A stretch of 64,000 bases of DNA from Methylophilus sp. 5 (GCF_000515275.1 NZ_KI911560.1:1860001-1924000), one strand, 5' to 3'. Numbered from the stretch's first letter, positions 40,485 to 49,558 are shown. The notes: generated by a model from the letters alone, not told the origin. Made by a program: numbers and translations.

Positions 40485-42599
40485 CTAAAACTTGAACGTG
40501 ACGCCAACCTCAGCATACCGACCTGGGGCAACAAGAAATGCCGCTGTGTAATATTGTTGATTGAACAGGTTTAGCACCTTGACGTAGTAGTCGTTATTTC
40601 CCACGGTCTTATTGACCTTCAAATCAACCACGTGGTAACTCGGCAAATTTTGGGTTCCGAAATAAGTAGCGACCCCATTAACCACGTTAGTATAATTTCC
40701 ATCACTACTGGCGTTGCCGCTACCCTGGCTATACATGCTTCTCACCGGCCCAACATAGTTTACGTTCACATGTGCGGTGAAGCCGCTCCCGGTGTAGTTG
40801 ACGCCATATGAGAATTTACGCAATGGAATATCGGCCACTTGCAATTTCATCGCCGTGTCATAAGCATTCGTATAAGAGTAGTTTGCAAAAGCCCTAATGC
40901 TTTCGCCAATCGTTTGGCTAAATTCCGCCTCGTAGCCCACCATTTCAACTTCGGGTATGTTGAAGTACTGGGTGTGCCCGCCACCACCGCCTGCACCTTT
41001 GATCATGTTCGTAATGCGTCGGTTGAACCCCGTCAGGCCGAACCTCAATCCAAAGTCTGTTGAAGCTTCTACCCCCACTTCACGATTGAGACCTACTTCT
41101 GGCACAACAGTAGCACCAAAGTAAGGAATAATCGTTCCTCCGCTATTCAGCGGAGTCAGTGCGGGTGCAGATCTCTCCATCGCGGTGGGGGCTCTGAAAC
41201 TCTTACCGATTGAAGCACGCAATGCAATACTTTCGATTGGCCTGAAATTCAAAGCCAACACTGGATCGTCTGATGAGTACACACCTTTCTGCTCTTTATT
41301 GGCTGGTCTCGTCCATGTGACGTTCTTGACGGCGACATGATCTTCGACTTCATTGTGCCTAAAGCCTAAGCTCATACTGAGTTGGCGGGTGACATTCCAC
41401 ACGTCTTGCAGATAATAACTTTTGGCTGTGTAATTGTAGTCGCCACTGGCATAGGTCACCGGAGAAGTGCCTGGTGGCAGAGGGGTTTGCTCCTCAAAGC
41501 GCCGTCTTTCTTCTGTATATCCCCAAGTGGCTGTATTGGCATTGCCGATCCTGATCGTGTGTTGCAGTTCATAGCCAGTGGTATTGCCACTCCAATCTAT
41601 ACGCTGGAAACCGGATGTTGTGAGCAAACTATTTAATTCGGATCGATAAAGCTTCAAGCTGATATCGTTATTTTCGTTCAGTTTCTGATTGTATACAGAA
41701 CCCAAATATGACTCCTTGATGGGGTCATATCCCCAGTCATAAGTGGGACCACCACCGGTGGCGCCACCGCCGAAATAATTGTTTTGCATCGTCAGTGTAC
41801 TGCCCCCACCGGGATACCCCACACGAGTCGTTGCGTTATATCGGTTCGGCAATTGCCTCGTCGTTTCCGAATACGATCCGAACACAGTAAGGGAAGCTTC
41901 CGGGTTGATATCCCACTTCAGTTTTCCGTTGAGGTAGTGCGCGTCTTCGGCTGTATGGCTTTTAAAGCCTCCGATATTGTTCGGATTGTCGTCATAACCG
42001 TCTGTGCTGCTCATCTTCGCGCCAAGGTAGTAGCTGACATTTTCGGTGCTGCCGGCCAGCGAGGCGGAATATATTTCTGACCCCCAACTTCCCCTGGCCA
42101 GCCCCACCGAGCCGGAAAGTTTTCCGCTGGCATTTTTTGTTGTGATGAATATCACGCCACCGGGCGCATTGCTGCCGTATATGACGGGAACAGGCCCCTT
42201 GAATATTTCGATTTTCTCAATGTTGTCAGTGGGGATGATAGACAAATCGATTCTTGCGTCTCCGCCGCCGTTGATCATCACCCCATCGATAATGACCTTG
42301 GTGCTATTGGCATCGCTACCGCGTATCTGCGACACCTTTCGGCCCTTCACATTGCTGCCAGTTACGTATAGACCTGCGACATCCTTCACGGCTTCATCTA
42401 CTGTTTGAGCTCCCTTGGCCTTGATCTCCTCTGCCGTCACAACCGTTGTTTTCACGGGGATTGCTAGTGGATTTAATTTTTTACCCGTCACTACGACATC
42501 AGGCAGCTCTATAGGGTCAGCACCCGTGCTACCTTCCTCTGCGGCGGGCAAAGCACAGGCGAAAGCCAGCATGGCCGTAAGAAAAAAAATTTGATACAT
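40485..42599 (-). CDS. TonB-dependent receptor, probably for molybdate/tungstate complexes
   Basis: A 704-residue outer-membrane receptor: signal peptide (to ALPA-A), TonB-box-like PDVVVTGKK, plug (SQIRGSDANSTKVIIDGVMINGGGDAR, PVPVIYGSNAPGGVIFITTK), and a barrel ending RYAEVGVTFKF. The plug belongs to the general siderophore/vitamin receptor family and does not by itself tell the substrate. The upstream gene is a TupA-like binding protein and ModE boxes flank the cluster, so an oxyanion or its chelate is inferred. It starts 157 bases after the TupA-like gene, probably in one operon. Confidence 0.88.
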   Translation of the reverse strand: MYQIFFLTAMLAFACALPAAEEGSTGADPIELPDVVVTGKKLNPLAIPVKTTVVTAEEIKAKGAQTVDEAVKDVAGLYVTGSNVKGRKVSQIRGSDANSTKVIIDGVMINGGGDARIDLSIIPTDNIEKIEIFKGPVPVIYGSNAPGGVIFITTKNASGKLSGSVGLARGSWGSEIYSASLAGSTENVSYYLGAKMSSTDGYDDNPNNIGGFKSHTAEDAHYLNGKLKWDINPEASLTVFGSYSETTRQLPNRYNATTRVGYPGGGSTLTMQNNYFGGGATGGGPTYDWGYDPIKESYLGSVYNQKLNENNDISLKLYRSELNSLLTTSGFQRIDWSGNTTGYELQHTIRIGNANTATWGYTEERRRFEEQTPLPPGTSPVTYASGDYNYTAKSYYLQDVWNVTRQLSMSLGFRHNEVEDHVAVKNVTWTRPANKEQKGVYSSDDPVLALNFRPIESIALRASIGKSFRAPTAMERSAPALTPLNSGGTIIPYFGATVVPEVGLNREVGVEASTDFGLRFGLTGFNRRITNMIKGAGGGGGHTQYFNIPEVEMVGYEAEFSQTIGESIRAFANYSYTNAYDTAMKLQVADIPLRKFSYGVNYTGSGFTAHVNVNYVGPVRSMYSQGSGNASSDGNYTNVVNGVATYFGTQNLPSYHVVDLKVNKTVGNNDYYVKVLNLFNQQYYTAAFLVAPGRYAEVGVTFKF

Positions 42600-42755
42600 T
42601 TCACGAAATCGCTCCCTACGCGAAGTGAGTGCTTATACGAGCGTGATGAACGAAATTGATGCGTGTCAGCTGCCAGTGCAAGGCCGTGATCACGGCAACG
42701 CGCTCATAGAAGTCCTGCCGATCGGCATGGTGCCGTTGTGCGGGCATGCGCTGTG

Positions 42756-43592
42756 TCACGGCCGCGCCGGCAGCGGGAACACCCAAGGGCCGCCAGCTTC
42801 TTTGTCGGCAGCCACCAGATCGGCTTGGCCAGCGGGGCTGACGAGGTAATCTGCAAGTTGCCGGGCAAGTTCACGTTGGCGTGTATTTGCTGGGTGGCGA
42901 GGCCCTGGCTCAACCACCACATACACCCGGCGCATGGCCGGATCACCCTTGAGCAACACCGCCATGCCTTTGCTCGGCATCTTGCCGAAGGCCACAGGGA
43001 TGTGGCCAACCACCGCGTAACCATGCTTATCGGCTGCGGAGCGCAGCACCTGCTGGGGCGACTCGGCATCGTCGTATAACTGCTGGCGCGGCCCCGGCCG
43101 CAGGCCAAGCGAACGGAAGAGGCCGTGCACGATGCCAAAGCTACCAGGGTCACGGAAGCCGATCAGGGGCGCGTCGGCGGCTACGATACGGCGCATGGCC
43201 TCGGCGGCATCCGGTGCTTCGGCCACCTTGGCTGGATCATCATTGGGCCCGACGATCACATGCTCGTTCATTGCCCAGGCACGCAACGGCGCAGCCACAC
43301 CGGTAGCTAACAGGCCGTAGGTCTCATCGCTGCCATGAATCAGCAATAAATCGGCCTCACCATCGCGAAAGATGGGCACCACGCCTTCTTTGGGCGCCGC
43401 AGCCACAGTCTCGATCACAAGGCCGGTTGCCTTGCCGGCTCGCTTGGCAAGGGCGGGCCAGACGCCCGAAAGCACCAGCCCGCCTACCACGGCCACTTTG
43501 ACCCGGGTCTCGGCAGTCGTATCCTGTGCTGCTTCACTCGTTGCCAAGCAAAGCGCCAGCAAGATGGCAAGATACCCGCGGCAAGATTTCAT
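42756..43592 (-). CDS. TupA-like periplasmic binding protein (tungstate/molybdate type)
   Basis: A 278-residue exported protein with a signal peptide (to SEAA-Q). It shows the TupA/PBP-like pattern: GEADLLLIHGSDETYGLLATG, then NEHVIVGPNDDPAKV, which matches the tungstate-binding family, and a C-terminal ELARQLADYLVSPAGQ. Visibly more GC-rich than its neighbours, suggesting a different origin. No TupB/TupC permease or ATPase is in the window, so it would have to deliver to a transporter elsewhere or act with the TonB receptor. A ModE-type box sits 42 bases before its start codon. Substrate assignment is by family and context. Confidence 0.78.
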   Translation of the reverse strand: MKSCRGYLAILLALCLATSEAAQDTTAETRVKVAVVGGLVLSGVWPALAKRAGKATGLVIETVAAAPKEGVVPIFRDGEADLLLIHGSDETYGLLATGVAAPLRAWAMNEHVIVGPNDDPAKVAEAPDAAEAMRRIVAADAPLIGFRDPGSFGIVHGLFRSLGLRPGPRQQLYDDAESPQQVLRSAADKHGYAVVGHIPVAFGKMPSKGMAVLLKGDPAMRRVYVVVEPGPRHPANTRQRELARQLADYLVSPAGQADLVAADKEAGGPWVFPLPARP

Positions 43593-43633
43593 GGACTATC
43601 CTTTTTTGAAAGTGGTTTCCGCCTGAATGGTGG

Positions 43634-43661
43634 ACCGTAATATACGTCAGTATATAGCGAA
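43634..43661 (-). promoter_or_regulatory. ModE-type box upstream of the TupA-like gene
   Basis: ACCGTAATATA, six bases (CGTCAG), TATATAGCGAA: 8 of 11 and 9 of 11 matches to the two ModE half-sites, with the same six-base spacer as the box at 40277. On the minus strand a TATACT -10-like hexamer lies inside the box, consistent with repression. Confidence 0.72.
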
Positions 43662-43806
43662 CGTCGCATAATACTATTGAGGCATATGCAAATCCAGTGC
43701 CAGATGGTCAATGGCCTATTTTTCAGTGTCGTAGAGAGGTGATGTATAGATGAGGTGATGTATTAGGCATACCTGTGGCCACAATAGTCGTGGCTAAAGG
43801 ATCAAA

Positions 43807-43933
43807 CTTTCAACTTATGCTGGGTTATATCTCAACTTGAATGACAAATGGCTTGAAATAGGCCTTTGCAAGACTTTTTCTAAGTCTTTGATTTATATTG
43901 ATGTTGAATCTTGAGTTAAATGACCGACGACAT
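43807..43933 (-). repeat. Right-end repeat array of the island
   Basis: On the minus strand, copies of the end motif are GTCATTTAACTCAAGATT (43907-43924), GTCATTCAAGTTGAGATA (43828-43845) and a weaker GCATAAGTTGAAAGTT (43807-43822). The tip is TGTCGT (43932-43927). The stretch 43593-44198 otherwise holds the ModE-type box, two direct copies of GAGGTGATGTAT (near 43737 and 43751) and a 30-codon frame at 43934. Confidence 0.65.
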
Positions 43934-44026
43934 ATGCCTAAAGTAATCGGTGCCGTTGACGAAATTAAGACCAAGGCTTCGAAAGTAAAAGCTAGCCAGT
44001 CAATTTTGATGAAGAAAACCGCATAA
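43934..44026 (+). other. 30-codon frame directly outside the island's right end
   Basis: Reads MPKVIGAVDEIKTKASKVKA and ends in SQSILMKKTA. The ATG begins one base after the island tip. No clear ribosome-binding site or family match; it could be the remnant of a gene cut by the insertion or a chance frame. Confidence 0.25.
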
Positions 44027-44198
44027 ACATTGGCATTTGTACTTTTTTAACACGCAACTGTACCCTAAAAATTATGCGTTTCTGTGTCTGGTTTAGTTGC
44101 ACTGGCTGCCTTACGATGACAAGCATCGTTATTCCGTATTTATACGCTGGCTAAATTTTTATACAGGCCAGTCTATCATCTGCACAGCAGTAGGACAT

Positions 44199-46523
44199 AT
44201 GTCGCAATCCAAAGCCTCTATCAAGCCGTATCATCATCCAGCCGCCGGTTGGGGTGCGTTAAAGCAAGTGGCTGCGCAGCTTGCGCTGCAAAAAATCCCG
44301 GTGAAAGGCATCATGACCTTGCTGGCGCAGAACCAGCCGGATGGGTTTGATTGCCCGGGCTGCGCCTGGCCGGATAAAGAGCACACTTCTACTTTTGAGT
44401 TTTGTGAAAATGGCGTGAAGGCAGTGGCGGCGGAGGCGACTGCCAAACGCACGCCGCCTGCATTTTTTGCCAAGCACACGGTGACTGAGCTTATGGGATG
44501 GGGCGATTTTGAGTTGGAGAATGAAGGCCGGTTGACGCACCCGATGCGCTATAACGCCGTCACCGACAAGTATGAAGAAGTCTCTTGGGACGGCGCGTTT
44601 GCGTTGATCGCTGAGCATTTAAATGCCTTGGCTAACCCAAATGAAGCGATTTTTTACACCTCTGGCCGTGCGGCCAATGAGGCGGCTTTTCTTTACCAGT
44701 TGTTTGTGCGCGAATTCGGCACCAATAATTTCCCGGATTGTTCTAACCTTTGTCATGAGTCGACCAGCATGGCCTTGCCGCCAACAGTAGGCATAGGCAA
44801 GGGCTCGGTCACTTTGCATGACTTTGAGCATGCTGACACTATCCTGATTTTTGGCCAGAACCCGGCCACTAACCATCCGCGTATGTTGGGTGAGCTGCGC
44901 GAAGCGGCCAAACGTGGTGCGCGTATTGTGGCGATTAACCCATTAAAAGAGCGTGGCCTGGAGCGTTTCGCCGACCCGCAAAGCCCGTTTGATATGCTGT
45001 CTTTTAAAGGCAGTAAAATCAGTGATTTGTTTATCCAGCCAACCTTGGGTGGTGACCTGGCGCTGATTAAAGGCATGATCAAATTTGTGATTCAGTGGGA
45101 TGACGAGGCGGTCAAACATGGCGCCGAACGTGTGGTAGATATTGAGTTTATCGAGCAGCATACCAATAATTTTGCAGCGATTGCCGAGGATGCGCGCCAG
45201 GAAAACTGGGATGTGATTGTGGCAGAGTCAGGCGTGCCATTGGCGCAGATTGAGGAAATCGCCCGCATTTATGCTACCGGTGACCGTGTGATTGCCACTT
45301 GGGGCATGGGCATTACCCAGCACAAACACGGCGTCGCTACGATTCAGACCTTGGTCAACCTGATGTTGTTGCGCGGCAATATTGGCAAAGAAGGCGCCGG
45401 CCTGTGCCCGGTGCGTGGCCATAGCAATGTGCAGGGCAACCGCACGGTGGGCATTTATGAAAAGATGCCGGTGGAGTTTCTCGACAGCCTGGAACGCGTG
45501 TTTGACATTAAAGTGCCGAAAACACCAGGCTACGATGCCGTGGCAGCGATCCAGGCCATGATAGATGGCAAAGCCAAAGTATTTTTTGGCCTGGGTGGTA
45601 ATTTTTCAATTGCCACGCCAGACACTGACCGCACCTGGGAAGGTATGCGCAATTGCGATTTGACTGCGCATGTGACCACTAAACTGAACCGCAGCCACCT
45701 GGTGCATGGCAAAGAGGCGCTGATATTGCCATGCCTGGGCCGAACCGAAATTGATACGCAAGAAACCGGTGCGCAGGGCGTGACCGTGGAAGACTCCATG
45801 AGCATGGTGCATATCTCTTACGGCATGAACAAGCCTGCGTCACCACATTTGCTCTCCGAGCCGGCGATTGTGGCGCGCCTGGCGCATGCCACGCTCAAGC
45901 AGAGCAAAACACCCTGGTTGGACTACATTAAGGATTACAGCAAGATTCGCGATGTGATCGAACAGACCATGCCAGTGGCATTTAAAGATTACAACGAGCG
46001 CATCAAACGGCCTGGCGGTTTTCGTATGCCCGTGCCTTCTAGCGAACGCATCTGGAACACGCCCTCTGGCAAGGCCGAGTTTACCTTGCAGGCGATTCCG
46101 CAAAACTCGCCTATCCACCAGGCGCGTGAGCAATATGGTGACCAGTTGTTCGTGTTGATGACCACCCGTTCGCATGACCAGTACAACACCACTATTTATG
46201 GCATGGATGATCGCTATCGTGGTGTGTTTGGTCAGCGCCGCGTGGTGTTTATGAACCCGCTGGATATTGCGCGTATGGGACTGGCGGCAGGTGATTGGGT
46301 CAATCTGGTCAGCGTGTGGCAAGACGGCATTACCCGTCGCGCAGATAAATTTCTGGTGGTGTCTTACGATATTCCACCCGGCTGCCTGAGTGGCTATTAC
46401 CCCGAAACCAATAACCTGGTGCCGCTGGAAAGCGTGGCCGACCTTTCGCGCACGCCAACCTCCAAGTCTATTCCGGTGATGCTTGAAAAAACCACTGCGC
46501 CAGAGGTAGCCAATGCTGCTTGA
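44199..46523 (+). CDS. fdh4A: Molybdopterin oxidoreductase, Fdh4A-type (FdhF/YdeP family)
   Basis: A 774-residue cytoplasmic molybdopterin protein: DGFDCPGCAWPDKEH near the N-terminus, FYTSGRAANEAAFLYQLFVREFGTNN, NLCHESTSM, GQNPATNHPRM, and the C-terminal cofactor-binding domain (TTRSHDQYNTTIYGMDDRYRG). This is the FdhF/YdeP family; in methylotrophs the Fdh4A formate dehydrogenase belongs to it and is paired with a small Fdh4B, as here. Formate oxidation to carbon dioxide is the probable role. ATG 44199 (after AGGAC) gives the standard start; the frame is open back to 44097. Needs a molybdenum or tungsten cofactor, matching the neighbouring island. Confidence 0.85.
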   Translation: MSQSKASIKPYHHPAAGWGALKQVAAQLALQKIPVKGIMTLLAQNQPDGFDCPGCAWPDKEHTSTFEFCENGVKAVAAEATAKRTPPAFFAKHTVTELMGWGDFELENEGRLTHPMRYNAVTDKYEEVSWDGAFALIAEHLNALANPNEAIFYTSGRAANEAAFLYQLFVREFGTNNFPDCSNLCHESTSMALPPTVGIGKGSVTLHDFEHADTILIFGQNPATNHPRMLGELREAAKRGARIVAINPLKERGLERFADPQSPFDMLSFKGSKISDLFIQPTLGGDLALIKGMIKFVIQWDDEAVKHGAERVVDIEFIEQHTNNFAAIAEDARQENWDVIVAESGVPLAQIEEIARIYATGDRVIATWGMGITQHKHGVATIQTLVNLMLLRGNIGKEGAGLCPVRGHSNVQGNRTVGIYEKMPVEFLDSLERVFDIKVPKTPGYDAVAAIQAMIDGKAKVFFGLGGNFSIATPDTDRTWEGMRNCDLTAHVTTKLNRSHLVHGKEALILPCLGRTEIDTQETGAQGVTVEDSMSMVHISYGMNKPASPHLLSEPAIVARLAHATLKQSKTPWLDYIKDYSKIRDVIEQTMPVAFKDYNERIKRPGGFRMPVPSSERIWNTPSGKAEFTLQAIPQNSPIHQAREQYGDQLFVLMTTRSHDQYNTTIYGMDDRYRGVFGQRRVVFMNPLDIARMGLAAGDWVNLVSVWQDGITRRADKFLVVSYDIPPGCLSGYYPETNNLVPLESVADLSRTPTSKSIPVMLEKTTAPEVANAA

Positions 46524-46839
46524 GAACGACCAGGCCGCGTTGCATGATGAAGCGTTGGTGCAAGAGGGCTTTATTGCTGACTATGTTGCCCTGGATAACA
46601 GCACCGTGCTGATGCTGGGCATCTTGGAGTTGCTGCATGCCGAGCATGAGCAGGGGCGGGCGCAAGTGTCGCTGGCTGTGATCTGTAAGCGCCTGGGTGT
46701 GCGCATGAGCACCTTACAACGGCTGATGACTGCCTTAAGTGAACAAGCGCTGGTGATTGTTTCCACAGACAAAGAGCGTCTGGTGGCTGCCTTAACGCCA
46801 AGCGGCGAAGAAGTTTCGCTGGCGTTGCAGGCAGCCTAA
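46513..46839 (+). CDS. fdh4B: Fdh4B-like small protein
   Basis: A 108-residue protein overlapping the end of fdh4A by 11 bases. It contains a winged-helix-like segment (VSLAVICKRLGVRMSTLQRLMTALSEQALV). In methylotrophs the fdh4A gene is followed by a small fdh4B of this kind required for activity. The exact role is unclear (accessory or regulatory). Confidence 0.7.
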   Translation: MLLENDQAALHDEALVQEGFIADYVALDNSTVLMLGILELLHAEHEQGRAQVSLAVICKRLGVRMSTLQRLMTALSEQALVIVSTDKERLVAALTPSGEEVSLALQAA

Positions 46840-46909
46840 ATCTTCAACGGCCGCCGAGCGGCCTGACGTATAATACAGGCATCGCAACCCCGCTCACAGC
46901 CTAGCCACC

Positions 46910-48346
46910 ATGAAGCTTTATGTCTCGTTTGCTGCCCGCATACGTGCAATGATCGACGAAGGCGTGTTGCGGCCAGGTGACCGGATTTTTTCGGTGCGAC
47001 AGGCCAGCCAAAAATACGAGCTCAGTATCAGCACTGTCTTACGCGCTTATTTGCTGCTGGAGCAAGAGGGCGTCATCAGCAGCCATCCGCAATCAGGCTA
47101 TTACGTCACCCCGCGCAAACGCCTGCAACAGCGGCACGCATCACCGCTCGCTAAAGATATTAACCTGGCAGATATTGATGCCAGCAAGTTAGTGCTCACC
47201 ACACTCAAATCTATCCGTGAGTTTGGCACCGTGCCGTTAGGCTCGCCGTTTCCAGACCCGCAGCTGTTTCCGCTTAAACGTATCCACCAATACGAAAAAG
47301 CCCTGACCGATGACGAAGGCGAGTGGGGTGTGCTGAGTGACTTGCCGCCCGGTAACGAAATGCTGCGGCAGCAAATTGCCCGCCGCTACCTGAGTCGCGG
47401 CATGGATGTGTCGCCGGATGATATTGTCATCACGCATGGCGCCACGGAGGCGATTACCCTTTGCCTGCAAGCCGTGGCCAAGGCCGGGGATAGCATTGCA
47501 TTAGAGTCTCCAGGCTATTATGCGCTGGCCCATACCGTCGAGCGTTTGGGTATGAAGGTGGTTGAAGTGCGTACCGACCCCGAGTCTGGCATAGACCTCG
47601 ATGCTTTGCGTGCCATGACCGATAATGTGCGTATTGCCGCGGTGATTCTCACCAGCAACTTTCAGAATCCACTCGGTTTTGTCATGCCGGAGGCAAAAAA
47701 ACAGGCGCTGGTGGCGTTTTTGGCCGAGCAACAAATTCCGCTGATTGAAGACGATGTTTACAGTGAGTTGTATTTCAGTGACGAGCCGCCACTGCCTGCC
47801 AAGGCGTTTGACCATTTGGGCATGGTGCTGCATTGTTCCTCGTTTTCAAAATCGCTGGCACCTGGCTACCGGGTTGGCTGGACCAGTGCCGGGCGCTATC
47901 GTCAGGAGGTCGAGCGCCTGATGTTCCTCAATAGCCTGTCGTTGCCGTCGGCGCCGCAAATTGCGATTGCCAAGTTTATGCAACGCGATAGTTTTGAGCA
48001 GCATCTCAAGCAATTGCGGCATACGCTACGCTCGCAATATGTGCTCATTTGTAATGTCATTGAGCAAAGTTTTCCGGCAGGCACGCAGCTGTCTGTGCCC
48101 AAGGGCGGTTATGTTATTTGGGTAAAGCTGCCGCCCAGCATAGATGCACTTGAGCTGTATCGTGCCGCCATTAATAACGGCATTACCGTCGCCCCCGGCA
48201 CTATTTTTTCACGCAAAAAAGAGCTCACCCACTATATCCGCCTGAATTTCAGCCACCTGTGGACAGTGGCTATCGAGCAAGCGGTACGTGATGTTGGCGC
48301 GCTGGCGTGTGAGATGCTGGCCGCCAGAAAAGCAGATATAGAGTGA
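46910..48346 (+). CDS. MocR-type regulator (GntR HTH + aminotransferase-like domain)
   Basis: A 478-residue protein. An N-terminal GntR winged helix (IRAMIDEGVLRPGDRIFSVRQASQKYELSISTVLRAYLLLE, about 8-50) is joined to a fold-type I PLP aminotransferase domain with VITHGATEAITLCLQ, NFQNPLGFVMP, DDVYSELYF and the PLP lysine in SSFSKSLAPGYRVGW. The effector and target are unknown; MocR proteins usually sense PLP or amino compounds. A TATAAT lies about 40 bases upstream of the start. Confidence 0.92.
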   Translation: MKLYVSFAARIRAMIDEGVLRPGDRIFSVRQASQKYELSISTVLRAYLLLEQEGVISSHPQSGYYVTPRKRLQQRHASPLAKDINLADIDASKLVLTTLKSIREFGTVPLGSPFPDPQLFPLKRIHQYEKALTDDEGEWGVLSDLPPGNEMLRQQIARRYLSRGMDVSPDDIVITHGATEAITLCLQAVAKAGDSIALESPGYYALAHTVERLGMKVVEVRTDPESGIDLDALRAMTDNVRIAAVILTSNFQNPLGFVMPEAKKQALVAFLAEQQIPLIEDDVYSELYFSDEPPLPAKAFDHLGMVLHCSSFSKSLAPGYRVGWTSAGRYRQEVERLMFLNSLSLPSAPQIAIAKFMQRDSFEQHLKQLRHTLRSQYVLICNVIEQSFPAGTQLSVPKGGYVIWVKLPPSIDALELYRAAINNGITVAPGTIFSRKKELTHYIRLNFSHLWTVAIEQAVRDVGALACEMLAARKADIE

Positions 48347-48426
48347 GCGCCTTGCGCGTCTGGTGAATTCAATCGCAAGCATCGGAGTGTTTATATGTGC
48401 ATGATCTTGTATCTTTGAGGTATTGA

Positions 48427-49521
48427 GTGGAGATCACAGACATGGCCATTGCAACCAGCAACCATCTACAAGCGCAGCGCACGATACATGATCCGCGTTG
48501 GCAGCAAGTCCTTTCCCGTGATGCACAGGCAGATGGGACATTCTTTTATTCGGTAAAAACCACCGGCGTGTATTGTCGGCCATCATGTGGGGCCAGGCAG
48601 GCGCGCCCGGAAAACGTGGCTTTTCACACCACCAGTGCCGCCGCCGAGGCTGCTGGTTTCAGGCCGTGTCAGCGCTGCAAGCCTGACCAGGCAACATTGG
48701 CAGAAACCTCTGCCGCCAAAGTGGCGCTGGCCTGCCGTTTGATTGAGACAGCCGATACCAGCCCCAGTTTGGCACAATTAGCGGACCATGTTGGTGTTAG
48801 CCGCTTTCATTTTCACCGGCTGTTTAAGTCGGTGACCGGCTTGACGCCCAAGGCGTATGCCTCTGCACACAAGGCGCAGCACATGCGCCAGAAACTTGCC
48901 GCCAACATGAAGATCACCGATGCTATTTATGAGGCTGGTTACGGCTCGACTAGCCGCTTTTATGACGCTGCCAGTCAAGCGCTGGGCATGCAACCTTCTC
49001 AGTATCGGCATGGCGGCAGGCAGGCGCAGATACATTTCGCCCTGGCGCAGTGTTCGCTGGGTGCGATTCTGGTGGCTAGTAGCGCCAAAGGTGTGTGTGC
49101 CATTTCGATTGGCGATGAGCCAGAGCCCTTGCTGCGTGCGTTGCAGGACAGGTTTTCCGCAGCCGAACTGATTGGTGGTGACCCCGGCTATGAGTCATTG
49201 GTGGCGCGCGTGATTGCTTTTATAGAATCGCCCAAACTGGGGTTGGATTTGCCGCTGGATGTACAGGGGACGGTATTTCAACAGCGGGTATGGCAAGCGT
49301 TACGTGAGATCCCCAGCGGCACGACCGTGACCTATAGCGAGCTTGCCAGCCAGATTGGTTTTCCCAAGGCCGTACGGGCCGTTGCCAGCGCCTGTGCCGC
49401 CAATACGCTAGCGGTGGCGATTCCTTGCCATCGTGTGATTCGCCAGGACGGCGCCCTGTCTGGTTATCGCTGGGGCGTGGCGCGTAAACAAGCACTGCTT
49501 GCCAAAGAAGCGGCAGACTGA
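48427..49521 (+). CDS. ada: Ada: methylated-DNA repair and adaptive-response activator
   Basis: A 364-residue three-part protein: N-terminal Ada zinc domain (GVYCRPSCGARQARPENVAFH, CQRCKPDQ; four Cys), AraC-type HTH (LAQLADHVGVSRFHFHRLFKSVTG), and C-terminal O6-methylguanine-DNA methyltransferase with the acceptor Cys in IPCHRVI. It repairs methylphosphotriesters and O6-methylguanine and switches on its regulon. GTG 48427 has GAGG six bases upstream; ATG 48442 is a possible alternative. Confidence 0.95.
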   Translation: MEITDMAIATSNHLQAQRTIHDPRWQQVLSRDAQADGTFFYSVKTTGVYCRPSCGARQARPENVAFHTTSAAAEAAGFRPCQRCKPDQATLAETSAAKVALACRLIETADTSPSLAQLADHVGVSRFHFHRLFKSVTGLTPKAYASAHKAQHMRQKLAANMKITDAIYEAGYGSTSRFYDAASQALGMQPSQYRHGGRQAQIHFALAQCSLGAILVASSAKGVCAISIGDEPEPLLRALQDRFSAAELIGGDPGYESLVARVIAFIESPKLGLDLPLDVQGTVFQQRVWQALREIPSGTTVTYSELASQIGFPKAVRAVASACAANTLAVAIPCHRVIRQDGALSGYRWGVARKQALLAKEAAD

Positions 49522-49558
49522 AAACATCTGGCACCTGCAGCAAGGCGCATACGCATGT

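Larger units (their letters stand above)
38950..43932. mobile_element. Transposon-like island with Tn7/Tn5053-type ends, no transposase
   Basis: Both ends begin TGTCGT, facing outward. The left 27 bases (38949-38975) and the reverse complement of the right 27 (43907-43933) agree at 21 positions, with the block ATTTAACT..AGATT shared. Each end has further copies of the same roughly 20-base motif in inverted order left to right. Multiple transposase-binding repeats plus TGTCG-type tips are typical of TniA/TnsB-family elements. The cargo is a pseudogene fragment, a PEP-CTERM gene, a TonB receptor and a TupA-like gene. No exact target duplication is seen: TATGC follows the right tip directly, but the left copy is four bases away from the tip. 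Element family is inferred. Confidence 0.65.

Noticed and set aside
42625..42849. A plus-strand frame overlapping the end of the TupA-like gene
   Set aside because: Shadow of a GC-rich coding region with no start signal or family match.
43725..43765. Two copies of GAGGTGATGTAT as a regulatory tandem or plasmid iteron
   Set aside because: Only two short copies with no replication or regulator gene nearby; likely chance or a small duplication.
44105..44165. A partly palindromic sequence (ATCGTTAT ... TATACGCT) upstream of fdh4A as a third ModE box
   Set aside because: The half-sites do not align with the six-base spacer, and matches fall well below those of the two boxes in the island.
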